Shown piece by piece: positions 48,805 to 58,005 of a stretch of 64,000 nucleotides of DNA. How positions within the stretch are numbered: position 1 is the first letter of the stretch; every line of letters begins with the position of its first letter. Source of the stretch: Deinococcus gobiensis I-0 (GTDB lineage: Bacteria > Deinococcota > Deinococci > Deinococcales > Deinococcaceae); the NCBI RefSeq assembly GCF_000252445.1, contig NC_017771.1, forward strand, positions 124,001-188,000. Reading direction: 5' to 3'. Position numbers and translations under genes: made by a program. The notes below the pieces were generated by a model that was not told the origin of the DNA, made no database searches, and saw only the letters and a program-made list of their open reading frames with translations.

Positions 48805-49053
48805 ATGCCGGATATCACGCTCTACACTGTTCCGCAGTGCGCAGATTGCGAGGCGATCAAGCGCCTTCTCCAGCATGAGGGCGCCCCGTTCACGGAGAAA
48901 AACGTGCGTGGCGACCCACAGGCCCTGGCCGAGATGCAACGCCGCGCGGACGTGCGGATCGCGCCGGTCACGATCATCGACGAGCACATCTTTTATGGTC
49001 CTTTCAGTGACCAGCGTCCCAGGATTCTGGCGGCATTAGAGAAGCGCGCATGA
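48805..49053 (+). CDS. Glutaredoxin-family protein
   Basis: An 82-aa protein from ATG 48805, 8 bases after the ATPase stop. Active site CADC (VPQCADCEAIKRLL), with RIAPVTIIDEH after it. It parallels the glutaredoxin at 39547. The stop overlaps the ZIP start (ATGA). Confidence 0.85.
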   Translation: MPDITLYTVPQCADCEAIKRLLQHEGAPFTEKNVRGDPQALAEMQRRADVRIAPVTIIDEHIFYGPFSDQRPRILAALEKRA

Positions 49054-49781
49054 GTGTTCCTCTCTCACAGATCCTGACCCTGACGATGATTCCGGTGGCG
49101 GCCACGGTGGTAGGCGGGGTGGCTGCTGCATTCCACGCCCCTGCAGAACGAACGCGCAGTTTCGTACAACATTTCGCGGCAGGTGTTGTCTTCGCGGTTG
49201 TCGCTGGAGAACTCCTGCCGGAAATCACAGCGGGGCATCAACCCCTCGGGGTCGTGATCGGCTTCGCATTAGGTGTGGCCGTCATGCTGCTGGTGCGGCA
49301 ATGGGCTGAGCGCCTGGAGAACACCGCGCAGGGACGTTCCGCATCCACCGGGAATCTGGGATTGATCGTCGCGGTCGGCATCGACGTGCTGCTCGACGGG
49401 CTTCTGATTGGTGTTGGCTTTGCCGCTGGTGCACGGGTCGGTACCCTCTTGATCGTGGCACTGACGCTGGAACTCTTGTTCCTGGGCGTCTCTGTCGCGT
49501 CCAGTCTGGTTCAGGACGGGGCTTCTCGGGGGCGTGTGATCGGCACAGTCAGCGGCCTCAGCCTTTTGGTGATCGTGGGATCGCTCTTGGGGGGTACTCT
49601 CTTGCAAGGCCTCACGGGTCTGGCACTGGAGATCGTCCTATCGTTCGGCGCGGCAGCCCTCCTCTTTCTGGTGACCGAGGAGCTGCTCACTGAAGCGCAC
49701 GAAGTGAAGGAAACGCCGTTGATTACGTCCGCGTTCTTCGCAGGGTTCGTAGCGCTCTATCTATTGGAGTTGCTGACCTGA
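49050..49781 (+). CDS. ZIP-family metal transporter
   Basis: A 243-aa membrane protein with about seven to eight helices. ZIP-like features: FAAGVVFAVVAGELLPEI (helix with Glu) and GIDVLLDGLLIGVGFAAG, the amphipathic metal site with Asp instead of the common His. A charged loop follows near AERLENTAQG. ZIP proteins usually import or equilibrate divalent metals. Co-expression with an exporter and the Asp-rich site make the direction uncertain. Confidence 0.75.
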   Translation: MSVPLSQILTLTMIPVAATVVGGVAAAFHAPAERTRSFVQHFAAGVVFAVVAGELLPEITAGHQPLGVVIGFALGVAVMLLVRQWAERLENTAQGRSASTGNLGLIVAVGIDVLLDGLLIGVGFAAGARVGTLLIVALTLELLFLGVSVASSLVQDGASRGRVIGTVSGLSLLVIVGSLLGGTLLQGLTGLALEIVLSFGAAALLFLVTEELLTEAHEVKETPLITSAFFAGFVALYLLELLT

Positions 49782-49831
49782 GCAGCCGACTCAACCGACA
49801 GGGGTGGCTATTCTGGTCGGCCTGCGGCGCA

Positions 49832-51229
49832 GTGCTGGGTGCGTTGTATCCACCGTCCGCCCTAGGATGGCTGGCGCCCTTGCCACTCAGCCTGCTCTTT
49901 CGGGCCGTGTCACATGCTCCACCTCGTCAGGCATTCCGGATCACTTGGATCGTAGCAACGGCAATGTTTGGGGTCATGCTCAGCTGGCTCCCTCAGAGTC
50001 TCGGGGGAACATTGGGGTGGGGACTGAGCCTGCTGTTCCCCGTGCTGGTGGGCCTGCTGGGTTTAACCTGCGCGGGTACGGTGGCCGTGACCCGCTGGGC
50101 GGCCGGTTCATGGACATTGGGGACTTTGCCCCTGGCTTGGGTGTTGTTAGACGCGATGCGGGAAATAGGTGCATTGGCCTTCCCTTGGGGGGGATTAGGA
50201 TATTTTCTGAGTGAGACACCATTGGTACAGGTGGCAGAGTGGGGCGGCGTTGGGTTGCTTGGACTGTTGGTTGGCGGAGCGGCGAGCGCTTTGGCTGCAT
50301 GGTCCTGGCGTGGAGTCTGGATTGCGTTGTTGTGGGCGAGCGCTTTGACTTACGGACTGACAAGGCCGCCCGAGATGCCGGGGACTCGCTCAGCACTCCT
50401 GGTGCAGGGCGCGGTGGATCCACGGGCAAAGGTACAGGCCGATCCCTTACGGGAGTGGCAGCGGTACTGGTCATTGACCCGAGGGGCGCAGGTGACCGCA
50501 CAGACATTGGTGGTCTGGCCGGAAGCGGCTGTGTCGTGGCCTCCCCCAGCGGGTCTCCAAGTTCCCGTGAAGGCAGCAGTGCTACTTGGGGCCTCAGAGG
50601 GGGGAACAACGCCCAAGAACTCCGTCTTCCTGGTGCAAGGGAATGCAATGGAGGGGCGGCAGGACAAGGTGCATCTGGTCCCGTTTGGAGAGTTCTTTCC
50701 AGGTCAGGCGAGATGGCCGGGGGCGTACCGCACCATATTCCGCTGGCTGGGTTTGCCTGATCTGGTGGGTCGGGTGCCGGGTCATGTGACTCAACCGTTA
50801 CAGCTTGGTGATCTCCGGGCCGGAGTGCTGATCTGTTATGAGTCGGTGTTTGCTTCGCAGGCGCGTGAACTGGTCGCACGGGGCGCGAATGTACTGGTGA
50901 CACCGTCGAATGATGCATGGTTCGGATCGTCCCGAGGCGCAGAACAGCACTTCCAGATGGGGCGGGTACGGGCGGTGGAGACCCGCCGGTGGTGGTTACG
51001 CGTGGGCAACGATGGGATTACGGCGGTAGTGGATCCGCAGGGGCGGGTGAGAAGGCGACTGGTCCGGTTTACTCCAGGGACCTTACCCGTGGTGTTTGAC
51101 CTGCGCGAGGGCCGCACGCTGAGTGTGCAGTGGCCGGGATGGGTCGTATGGGGCGCTGCATTGGGATTGATCCTGGTTTGTCTCTATATGAGAACAGTTG
51201 CTCATATATGCAGACAAAGTCGCTGTTAA
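49832..51229 (+). CDS. lnt: Apolipoprotein N-acyltransferase
   Basis: Lnt, 465 aa from GTG 49832; in-frame coding-like sequence reaches back to a CTG at 49778, so the true start may be earlier. N-terminal membrane helices, then a nitrilase-like domain with the catalytic triad Glu (VWPEAAVSW), Lys (DKVHLVPFGE) and Cys (LICYESVF), and a final membrane helix. It adds the third acyl chain to lipoproteins. It lies in the metal ATPase-ZIP operon, near lspA and DUF3105 lipoprotein genes. Confidence 0.9.
   Translation: MLGALYPPSALGWLAPLPLSLLFRAVSHAPPRQAFRITWIVATAMFGVMLSWLPQSLGGTLGWGLSLLFPVLVGLLGLTCAGTVAVTRWAAGSWTLGTLPLAWVLLDAMREIGALAFPWGGLGYFLSETPLVQVAEWGGVGLLGLLVGGAASALAAWSWRGVWIALLWASALTYGLTRPPEMPGTRSALLVQGAVDPRAKVQADPLREWQRYWSLTRGAQVTAQTLVVWPEAAVSWPPPAGLQVPVKAAVLLGASEGGTTPKNSVFLVQGNAMEGRQDKVHLVPFGEFFPGQARWPGAYRTIFRWLGLPDLVGRVPGHVTQPLQLGDLRAGVLICYESVFASQARELVARGANVLVTPSNDAWFGSSRGAEQHFQMGRVRAVETRRWWLRVGNDGITAVVDPQGRVRRRLVRFTPGTLPVVFDLREGRTLSVQWPGWVVWGAALGLILVCLYMRTVAHICRQSRC
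51185..51208. promoter_or_regulatory. ArsR/SmtB-type operator candidate TATATGA-N10-TCATATA
   Basis: Perfect 7-bp arms around a 10-base centre, 33 bases before the M23 peptidase start and overlapping the 3' end of lnt. This matches the 12-2-12 form of classical SmtB/CadC operators. Confidence 0.7.
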
Positions 51230-51241
51230 GGTAGGCCCCCG

Positions 51242-51844
51242 ATGAACGTACGTTTTGTCCGAGCGACATTGCTTGTCGTCTTCCTCTGCACCTCGGTTCT
51301 GGCTGCTACCGTACAGGTCAAACGAGGTGACACTGTGTCAGGAATAGCCAAACAGCACAGGACGACAGTCCAGGCAATCCTGAATGCCAACCCTGGCCTC
51401 ACGCCTCAACGCCTGACAGCTGGCCAGACGATTACCGTACCTCCCGCCTCCGCTCAGGCCATGTTGCAGCCAACAGGGATCCGAGTGACGGCTGTCCTTC
51501 CCGTGCAGGGGCGGTTAACTACCCCCCCGAGCACAGCTCATATGGGACTGGACTTGGCTGCCCGTCAAGGCACCGTAATTCGGTCGGCGCTGAGTGGTAC
51601 GGTGAGGACATCCACGTTCGACGTCAGCGGCGGCTGGGGATGGACAGTGGTGGTGGATCATGGCAATGGCGCCATGACGCGCTACAGTCACAACCGCATA
51701 AATTTGGTGCGGGTTGGGCAGCGGGTGAAGACAGGTCAGCCCATTGCGCAGGTTGGGAGCTCGGGCAATAGCACAGGACCACATCTGGACTTCCGGATGT
51801 ACCAGGCAGGTGTATTGGTCAACCCGTATTTGCTCTTCAACTGA
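51242..51844 (+). CDS. Secreted LysM-M23 metallopeptidase
   Basis: A 200-aa protein. Signal peptide (LLVVFLCTSVLAA), one LysM (VQVKRGDTVSGIAKQHRTTVQAILNANP, ~25-65), and an M23 domain with HMGLDLAARQGT, TRYSHNRINLVRVGQ and GPHLDFRMY zinc/catalytic motifs. It hydrolyses peptidoglycan peptides. Candidate metal-responsive operator upstream. The truncated homologue at 17004-17462 suggests duplication with the surrounding resistance block. Confidence 0.9.
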   Translation: MNVRFVRATLLVVFLCTSVLAATVQVKRGDTVSGIAKQHRTTVQAILNANPGLTPQRLTAGQTITVPPASAQAMLQPTGIRVTAVLPVQGRLTTPPSTAHMGLDLAARQGTVIRSALSGTVRTSTFDVSGGWGWTVVVDHGNGAMTRYSHNRINLVRVGQRVKTGQPIAQVGSSGNSTGPHLDFRMYQAGVLVNPYLLFN

Positions 51845-52174
51845 CCAAAGGAGCTCACGGACCTCGGAGGGATGCCGCCTGTTTCAGCTTGCCAATCCAA
51901 TGAGTACATTTTTCAGGGTGTGTAAGATTTGCCTTGGAGTGATGGAAGCGGTCCGAAGCCATGAGGCAATGGCTGAAAGTGGCTATGGAAGCGGAACAGC
52001 CCGGCGGCATTTTCCTGACTCAGCCAAGAGCGTTCTGTGGTCAGTGTTGTGTTCAAACGCCTCAGGGCATCAGAAGTTTGTCAGAGGGAATCGTAGGATG
52101 TCGTGAAAAGACCTGCGTGAGGGATGGACGGTACTTCCTGCTGCGAAAAGTCATAGGCAGGGCAAACGCCCTGC
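51845..52174. other. Intergenic stretch before lspA
   Basis: About 330 bases. Short frames exist (for example 51961-52200) but lack family resemblance and a good start. It is somewhat AT-richer and may hold remnants of a lost gene. Confidence 0.3.
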
Positions 52175-52201
52175 ATATCTGCTTAGTTACTCAGATATAG
52201 T
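52175..52201 (+). promoter_or_regulatory. Operator ATATCTG-N10-CAGATAT with overlapping -10 box
   Basis: Same perfect arms and spacing as the site at 42382. TATAGT (52196-52201) overlaps the right arm and ends 6 bases before the lspA ATG, so a bound repressor would block a leaderless promoter. It controls lspA-DUF3105-DUF305-SCO-arsR. Confidence 0.78.
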
Positions 52202-52207
52202 AATGAA

Positions 52208-52720
52208 ATGCTGCGGGCCTCCCGTTCAATATGGCCGCTCATCCTGACTGGCGCACTGCTTACTGCAGAACTCCTTATCAAAAGCTGGGCGACGCAAAAC
52301 TTGCCGGGCCAAGCCCCGCAGACCGTCGTGCCCGGTCTACTGAGCCTGACTTACACCCTCAACCAGGGGATGGCGTGGGGACTGCTTGACCAGCTTACCC
52401 TCCCCCTGGCGCTCTTGCGCCTTCTCGTAGGTATCGCACTGATGGTCAGTCTTGCAAGGGGCGGCCATCCACTCCCGCGCTCACTTGCACTCAGTTTTAT
52501 TGCCGCAGGCGCGCTGAGTAACGCCACTGATGGTCTAACTCAGGGCGCTGTCGTGGACTACCTCAGCTCCCCTTTCCTCGACACGCTACACCGCGTTTTG
52601 AATGGTCAGAACTTCCCCATCTTCAATGGCGCGGACGTGCTGGTCTTGGCTGGCATTGTCCTCTTGTTCCTCACCCTCCCCCGCACACGTCCCCGTGGGG
52701 CGTCTCAGGAGACCCTATGA
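52208..52720 (+). CDS. lspA: Signal peptidase II (second copy)
   Basis: A 170-aa membrane protein with motifs TLNQGMAWGL (usual NxGxAF/W), GALSNATDG and NFPIFNGADV carrying the two catalytic Asp. It is first in an operon of metal-linked extracytoplasmic proteins; the next gene is a lipoprotein, overlapping by 4 bases (ATGA). It may mature those lipoproteins under metal stress (inference). Confidence 0.88.
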   Translation: MLRASRSIWPLILTGALLTAELLIKSWATQNLPGQAPQTVVPGLLSLTYTLNQGMAWGLLDQLTLPLALLRLLVGIALMVSLARGGHPLPRSLALSFIAAGALSNATDGLTQGAVVDYLSSPFLDTLHRVLNGQNFPIFNGADVLVLAGIVLLFLTLPRTRPRGASQETL

Positions 52721-53211
52721 AACGATGGTTGCTTATTCCCCTGTTCCTCACCGCCTGTGGCGCCACCACTAATACGATCGACGGCGTCAAGACCTACGCC
52801 TATGAGGGTGGTGATCATCAGGAGGGACGGATCGCATACAAGGAGCCTCACCCCGTCGGTGGCGCCCATAACGCCCAGTGGCAGAACTGCGGCACGTATA
52901 CCCAGGATCTGTATCCGGAGTACGCCGTGCATAGCCTGGAACATGGTGCGGTCTGGGTCACCTATCGTCCCGACCTCCCGCAGTCTGAAGTGCTCGCGCT
53001 TCAAGACGCCTTGGATGGGCGCACGCACACCCTGCTTTCGCCTCGCCGGGAACAGACTGCCCCAATCGTCATGACCGCCTGGAATGCCCAACTCGAGTTG
53101 GAGCGCACGAGCGATGCCCGCGTGACCGCCTTCATTCAGAAGTATGAGCAGGCCGGCACGGCGCCTGAGGCTGGCGCGTCCTGTAGTGGGGCGTACCGCG
53201 AAACACAATGA
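52717..53211 (+). CDS. DUF3105 lipoprotein
   Basis: A 164-aa lipoprotein with lipobox LFLTACGAT. DUF3105 pattern: GGDHQEGRIAYKEPHPVGGAHNAQWQNCG and YPEYAVHSLEHGAVWVTY. Close paralogue of 32986-33483. ATG overlaps the lspA stop, and its own stop overlaps the DUF305 start. Confidence 0.87.
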   Translation: MKRWLLIPLFLTACGATTNTIDGVKTYAYEGGDHQEGRIAYKEPHPVGGAHNAQWQNCGTYTQDLYPEYAVHSLEHGAVWVTYRPDLPQSEVLALQDALDGRTHTLLSPRREQTAPIVMTAWNAQLELERTSDARVTAFIQKYEQAGTAPEAGASCSGAYRETQ

Positions 53212-53822
53212 GAGGCGCGGGATTCCTCGGGGCGGCGGCGCTCGGGAGTGCCATCACGGCGGGCATCTTTTTCCTCAGCACCCCCAGGCCTCCCACGGAA
53301 GGGAGTGCCGATGTCCGGTTCCTCCGGGACATGCGCGCGCACCATGACCAGGCGGTCGAGATGAGTGTCACGCTGCTCAAGCGCGCCACAGACGTGGACG
53401 TGCGGTTACTCGCGCAGGACATTACCCTCACTCAGCAAGCCCAAATCGGTCAGATGAGTGGGTGGCTGAGTGCCTGGGGACACCCGGTGGCGGGCCCACG
53501 ACCGCCCATGCAGGGCATGAACCGCGCAGCGATGGGGCTGGCTAGCGCACGTGATCTGCGTAGTCTGGAAGAGCGTCCCATCATGGAGGCGACGCGTCAG
53601 TATCTCCTGCTGATGCGCGCCCATCATTTGGGGGGCGTGGCCATGGCGAACACGGCCCTCAACAAGGCGCAAAGCCCACTCGTGCGGACGTTCGCCCGAA
53701 ATGTGGCCATCTCTCAGACAGCCGAGGTGCGTGCGATCGACGCGCTCCTGGCCGCCCGGAACGTCGTCCCACCCACCACCCCAGCCAAGCCGGCCGACAT
53801 GGGGGAGATGGACCATGGCTGA
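53208..53822 (+). CDS. DUF305 protein
   Basis: A 204-aa protein with an N-terminal hydrophobic segment (GFLGAAALGSAITAGIFFL). Motifs DMRAHHDQAVEMS and MRAHHLGGVAMA. Paralogue of 33453-34085. Likely a surface metal-binding protein; overlaps both neighbours. Confidence 0.87.
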   Translation: MRGAGFLGAAALGSAITAGIFFLSTPRPPTEGSADVRFLRDMRAHHDQAVEMSVTLLKRATDVDVRLLAQDITLTQQAQIGQMSGWLSAWGHPVAGPRPPMQGMNRAAMGLASARDLRSLEERPIMEATRQYLLLMRAHHLGGVAMANTALNKAQSPLVRTFARNVAISQTAEVRAIDALLAARNVVPPTTPAKPADMGEMDHG

Positions 53823-54480
53823 TAGGTCAAGTGGCGTGGGCATGACTGGGAGGGGCGGTCCCTCCTGGCGGCGCTGGACACGCTGGGTGGCCTTGGTAGC
53901 GAGCCTCGTCGGTGTGGGTCTCGCTGGACTGCTGCTGTACAACCGACTGAATCCTCCCGCACCGCTGTATGGCAGCGCGTACCCCCCTGGAACTGCTGCA
54001 CCCGACCTGCGGGGAACAGGAGAGAATGGGCAGCCACTTGCGCTGGCAGATCTGAAAGGCAAGACGGTCGCCGTATTCTTCGGGTTTCTGCACTGTCCCA
54101 ACTACTGTCCAGCAACCCTGGCAGCGCTGGAACGTGTGCGCCAGACGTTGCCGCAGCAACAGCGGGAACAATTCGTGACGTTGCTGGTTTCTGTCGATCC
54201 GAGAAGGGACACGCCGGCGCTGATGAAGAAGTACGTGAAGTACTTCAACGCGAGCGCTCGAGGATTGATCATCCCAGACACCCAGTTGCCAAAGGCGGCC
54301 GCCGGGTGGGGCGTGGGCTATCAGTATGTGGACGAGAAGGATGGGGAGTATCAGGTGAATCACACGACGGGCACGTATCTCGTGGATCGTGTTGGGAACC
54401 GGCGTCTGGTGTGGGATTACCTGCAGTTGACGACGAATCCGCAGCGGGTCGCGCAGGACGTTCAGGTGGTGCTGGAGTGA
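53815..54480 (+). CDS. SCO-family protein (copper-site assembly)
   Basis: A 221-aa protein from ATG 53815, overlapping the DUF305 stop. Membrane anchor (~27-45) and SCO domain with CPNYC (LHCPNYCPATLAAL) and the distal His in VNHTTGTYLVD, the copper ligands. SCO proteins assemble the CuA site or handle copper redox. In the parallel cluster a TlpA-like thioredoxin takes this place. Confidence 0.88.
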   Translation: MADRSSGVGMTGRGGPSWRRWTRWVALVASLVGVGLAGLLLYNRLNPPAPLYGSAYPPGTAAPDLRGTGENGQPLALADLKGKTVAVFFGFLHCPNYCPATLAALERVRQTLPQQQREQFVTLLVSVDPRRDTPALMKKYVKYFNASARGLIIPDTQLPKAAAGWGVGYQYVDEKDGEYQVNHTTGTYLVDRVGNRRLVWDYLQLTTNPQRVAQDVQVVLE

Positions 54481-54872
54481 CGGTAGGGATCGCTCGGTAC
54501 AATGCAGGGCTGGCCGCTGTTTACGCTGAGGATACCTGTGAAACGAGTTGCCTGCATCCACAGGCAGTCGCTGCAGCACGGGTGGCCCTGCCGGACGAGA
54601 CCTCCGTTGCGCGCGCGACCATCCTGCTGAAACTCATGGGGGATGCCAATCGGCTGAAGATCCTGAGTGCCCTGACCAGGGGTGAACTCTGCGTGTGCGA
54701 CCTGGCGGCCGTGATTCGGCTGAGCGAGAGCGCCACCAGTCACCAGTTGCGCTTGCTGCGAATAGGCCGGGGCGTCGCCTCACGGAAGGAGGGCCGGACC
54801 GTGTATTACCGGTTGCTGGATCAGCATGTGACGACGTTGATCGCCAATGTCCTTGACCATGCTCGGGAGTAG
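54477..54872 (+). CDS. ArsR/SmtB-family regulator, CadC-like
   Basis: A 131-aa regulator from GTG 54477, overlapping the SCO stop. N-terminal pair CETSCLH and alpha-3 ELCVCDLA give the CadC-type thiolate site. Recognition helix ESATSHQLRLLRIGRGV. Last in the lspA operon, so it probably autoregulates through 52175-52198. Confidence 0.88.
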   Translation: MTVGIARYNAGLAAVYAEDTCETSCLHPQAVAAARVALPDETSVARATILLKLMGDANRLKILSALTRGELCVCDLAAVIRLSESATSHQLRLLRIGRGVASRKEGRTVYYRLLDQHVTTLIANVLDHARE

Positions 54873-55275
54873 ATGGCGGATCTGGAGTGTGGTCGCCTTG
54901 GTATTGGTGTTAGGCATGGCCGCCTTGACCTGGCGGCCTGCGGCGGAAGCGCTGTATTGCATCCGGCAGCCGGGCACGCTCTGGAATGGGCTCATGCCTT
55001 TGCCTGAAGGGTTGGAGCCGCGCTGCCCCACATCTGGGACATATCGGCAGGAAGTACAGGATGGGCTATCTCGTGTAGAGCAGTATGTGGCCCCGGGGTG
55101 GCAACCTCAGGTATTGATGGGGCCGCTCAAGCGCGCTGGGTATGTATTGCTGGAAGATGAAACGCGTGGACCACAGCATTACTCGGTCTTTCTGGGCCGC
55201 TCGGTGCCGGCAGAACTGTATTACACCGCAGTACCGGATGGACCGAATACCCTCATCACGGTCAGTGGGAATTAG
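54859..55275 (+). CDS. Hypothetical secreted or anchored protein
   Basis: A 138-aa protein from ATG 54859, overlapping the end of arsR (ATG 54847 also possible). One N-terminal hydrophobic helix (WSVVALVLVLGMAALTW), then a soluble domain with two Cys. Not recognised. Likely co-transcribed with arsR. Confidence 0.5.
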   Translation: MLGSRWRIWSVVALVLVLGMAALTWRPAAEALYCIRQPGTLWNGLMPLPEGLEPRCPTSGTYRQEVQDGLSRVEQYVAPGWQPQVLMGPLKRAGYVLLEDETRGPQHYSVFLGRSVPAELYYTAVPDGPNTLITVSGN

Positions 55276-55344
55276 GTCAGTGGACCCACTTGCGTTTACG
55301 GATCGCCAGTGTGAGGGGTCGTATCAGCGAAAGAGCTACTCAGG

Positions 55345-55361
55345 ATGCAGACATTCTGCAT
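55345..55361. promoter_or_regulatory. Inverted repeat ATGCAGA-CAT-TCTGCAT
   Basis: Perfect 7-bp arms about 93 bases before the arsenic-type arsR. It could be its operator, though the spacing differs from the N10 family. Confidence 0.4.
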
Positions 55362-55453
55362 GCAGACCAGCAAACTAAAAAATTGATCAGAGTCAGAGCG
55401 CATCGGGTCCCCAGTCAGGTGCCCAGATAGAAGGTAACCAATAAACTAGATGG

Positions 55454-55774
55454 ATGATCACGCTGACCGTACCCTCCGTCCTCGACCAGCTCAAGGCGCT
55501 CGCGCAAGACACCCGCTATGACCTCGTCCGCCACCTCGCTCAGGGCGAGCACTGCGTCTGTGACCTAGAAGCGCTCCTGAATCTGCCCCAGTCGAAGGTT
55601 TCCTACCACCTCAACATCCTCAAAGAGGCGGGTCTGGTGACGTCCGAGCAGCGCGGCAAGAACATGTACTACGCCCTGAGCCGGGAGCCCTTCTTCCGCC
55701 TCGGGGGTCAATTGCTGCTGGATCTTTTCCCCGAGCTTCCACCCCTGACACATCAATCTAAATCGGTGTGTTAG
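55454..55774 (+). CDS. arsR: ArsR-family arsenic repressor
   Basis: A 106-aa winged-helix protein from ATG 55454. The alpha-3 thiolate motif is EHCVCDLEALL, the ELCVCDL-type As(III) sensor. It lacks the N-terminal Cys pair of the CadC-like paralogues, and has a further Cys at the very C-terminus. First gene of the arsenic operon. Confidence 0.9.
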   Translation: MITLTVPSVLDQLKALAQDTRYDLVRHLAQGEHCVCDLEALLNLPQSKVSYHLNILKEAGLVTSEQRGKNMYYALSREPFFRLGGQLLLDLFPELPPLTHQSKSVC

Positions 55775-55783
55775 CTTGCGCGC

Positions 55784-56245
<462 letters not shown>

Positions 56246-56248
56246 GTC

Positions 56249-57550
56249 ATGCTGCTCGCTGCACTGATCTTCCTCCTGACCCTCGTCCTCGTCATCTGGC
56301 AACCCAAGTTGAGGTGGCAGCCGGAAGGCCTGGGCATCGGGTGGAGCGCCACCTTCGGCGCCCTCCTCGCCCTGATGACCGGTGTCGTCAGCACCGCCGA
56401 CATTCCCATCGTCTGGGACATCGTCTGGAACGCCACGATCACCTTCGTGGCGCTGATCATCATCTCCTTGCTCCTGGACGAGGCCGGCTTCTTCCGCTGG
56501 GTCGCCCTCCACGTCGCCCGTTGGGGCGGCGGAAGCGGCCGCCGGCTCTTCACGCTGGTCATTTTGCTCGGCGCCGTCGTCAGTGCCCTCTTCGCCAACG
56601 ACGGCACCGCCCTGATCCTGACCCCCATCGTCCTCGCCATGCTGCTGGCCCTGGGGTTCTCCACCACGACCACCCTCGCGTTCATCATGGCGACGGGCTT
56701 CATCGCAGACAGCTCCAGCCTACCCCTGGTGATCAGCAACCTCGTCAACATCGTCACCGCCGACTTCTTCAACCTGAGTTTCGGGAAATACGCCAGCGTC
56801 ATGGTCCCCGTCGATCTGGCCGCCGTCCTGGCCAGCCTAGCGGTGCTATTCCTGTACTTCCGGCAAGATCTACCCCGCCTCTACGAACCCTCGAAGCTGG
56901 ATGCCCCAGACAGCGCCATCCGTGACCGCCGCGTCTTCCAGACGGGTTGGGTGGTGCTGGCTCTCCTCCTGGTCGGGTACTTCACTGCGGGGCAGCTCGG
57001 GGTCCCCGTCAGCGTCGTCGCCGTTCTGGGCGCAGCGCTGCTGTATGTCGTCGCGGCACGCGGCCAGGTCATCCCCACCCGCAAGGTGCTTCGCGGCGCA
57101 CCCTGGCAGATCGTGATCTTCTCCCTGGGCATGTACCTTGTCGTATATGGCCTGCGCAACGCTGGCCTGACCGACGCCCTGGGGAACGTCCTGAGCCGAT
57201 TTGCTGAGGGTGGGCTGTGGAGCGGCACGCTCGGCACAGGATTCGTGATGGCCCTCATTTCCAGCGTGATGAACAACATGCCCAGTGTGCTGATCGGCAA
57301 CATCGCGATCGACGACAGTACCGCGACCGGCCTCGTCAAACAGGGCATGGTCTACGCGAACGTGGTGGGCAACGACCTGGGCCCCAAGATCACGCCCATC
57401 GGGAGTCTGGCCACCCTGCTCTGGCTCCATGTGCTCTCGCAGAAAGGGATTCGAATCGGGTGGGGTCAGTATTTCAAGATTGGGATCGTTCTGACCCTGC
57501 CCGTCCTGCTGATCACGTTGCTGGCCCTGGCCCTCCGCCTCTCGCTGTAG
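56249..57550 (+). CDS. arsB: Arsenite efflux pump
   Basis: ArsB-family permease, 433 aa, with about 11-12 membrane helices. Characteristic segments: [39 protein letters not shown] and [17 protein letters not shown]. Exports As(III). Starts 3 bases after arsC. Confidence 0.93.
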   Translation: MLLAALIFLLTLVLVIWQPKLRWQPEGLGIGWSATFGALLALMTGVVSTADIPIVWDIVWNATITFVALIIISLLLDEAGFFRWVALHVARWGGGSGRRLFTLVILLGAVVSALFANDGTALILTPIVLAMLLALGFSTTTTLAFIMATGFIADSSSLPLVISNLVNIVTADFFNLSFGKYASVMVPVDLAAVLASLAVLFLYFRQDLPRLYEPSKLDAPDSAIRDRRVFQTGWVVLALLLVGYFTAGQLGVPVSVVAVLGAALLYVVAARGQVIPTRKVLRGAPWQIVIFSLGMYLVVYGLRNAGLTDALGNVLSRFAEGGLWSGTLGTGFVMALISSVMNNMPSVLIGNIAIDDSTATGLVKQGMVYANVVGNDLGPKITPIGSLATLLWLHVLSQKGIRIGWGQYFKIGIVLTLPVLLITLLALALRLSL

Positions 57551-57576
57551 TTCCCTACTGAACCAGGAGAATGGAT

Positions 57577-58005
57577 ATGACCCAGCACACCCCCTCAAGC
57601 AAGCCGCGCGTCCTGTTCATCTGCACAGGAAACACGGCACGTTCCCAAATGGCCCAGGCCTTCCTCGAACACCACGCCGGGGACCGCTTTGACGTCCTCT
57701 CTGCCGGTCTGGAACCCGGTCTCATTCATCCCTTGACTGTACGCGTCCTCGAAGAGGTGGGGCTCCCCACCACTCACCTGAGTCCGAAAGGCACCACGTC
57801 CTTTCTCAATCAGCACTTCACGCATGTCATTACCGTCTGCGACCGTGCGGAACAGCGCTGTCCCATCTTCCCCTTCGCCTTCCAGCGGGCCTCCTGGCCC
57901 TTTGAAGACCCTGCAGCGGCGGAGGGCAGTGAGGAAGAGCGGCTGCGCGTGTTCCGCCGAGTCCGGGACGACATCGACGCACAGGTGCGACGGTGGGTGG
58001 ACTGA
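57577..58005 (+). CDS. arsC: Second arsenate reductase, tail overlapping an IS
   Basis: A 142-aa reductase. ATG 57577 fits the AGGAG spacing better than ATG 57571. P-loop CTGNTARS and VCDRAEQRCP disulfide pair are present. The stop codon lies within the left end of the IS4-like element at 58001, so a few original C-terminal residues may be missing. Confidence 0.88.
   Translation: MTQHTPSSKPRVLFICTGNTARSQMAQAFLEHHAGDRFDVLSAGLEPGLIHPLTVRVLEEVGLPTTHLSPKGTTSFLNQHFTHVITVCDRAEQRCPIFPFAFQRASWPFEDPAAAEGSEEERLRVFRRVRDDIDAQVRRWVD

Noticed and set aside
51961..52200. 79-codon frame before lspA
   Set aside because: No family resemblance, weak start, and its end overlaps the operator and -10 box.
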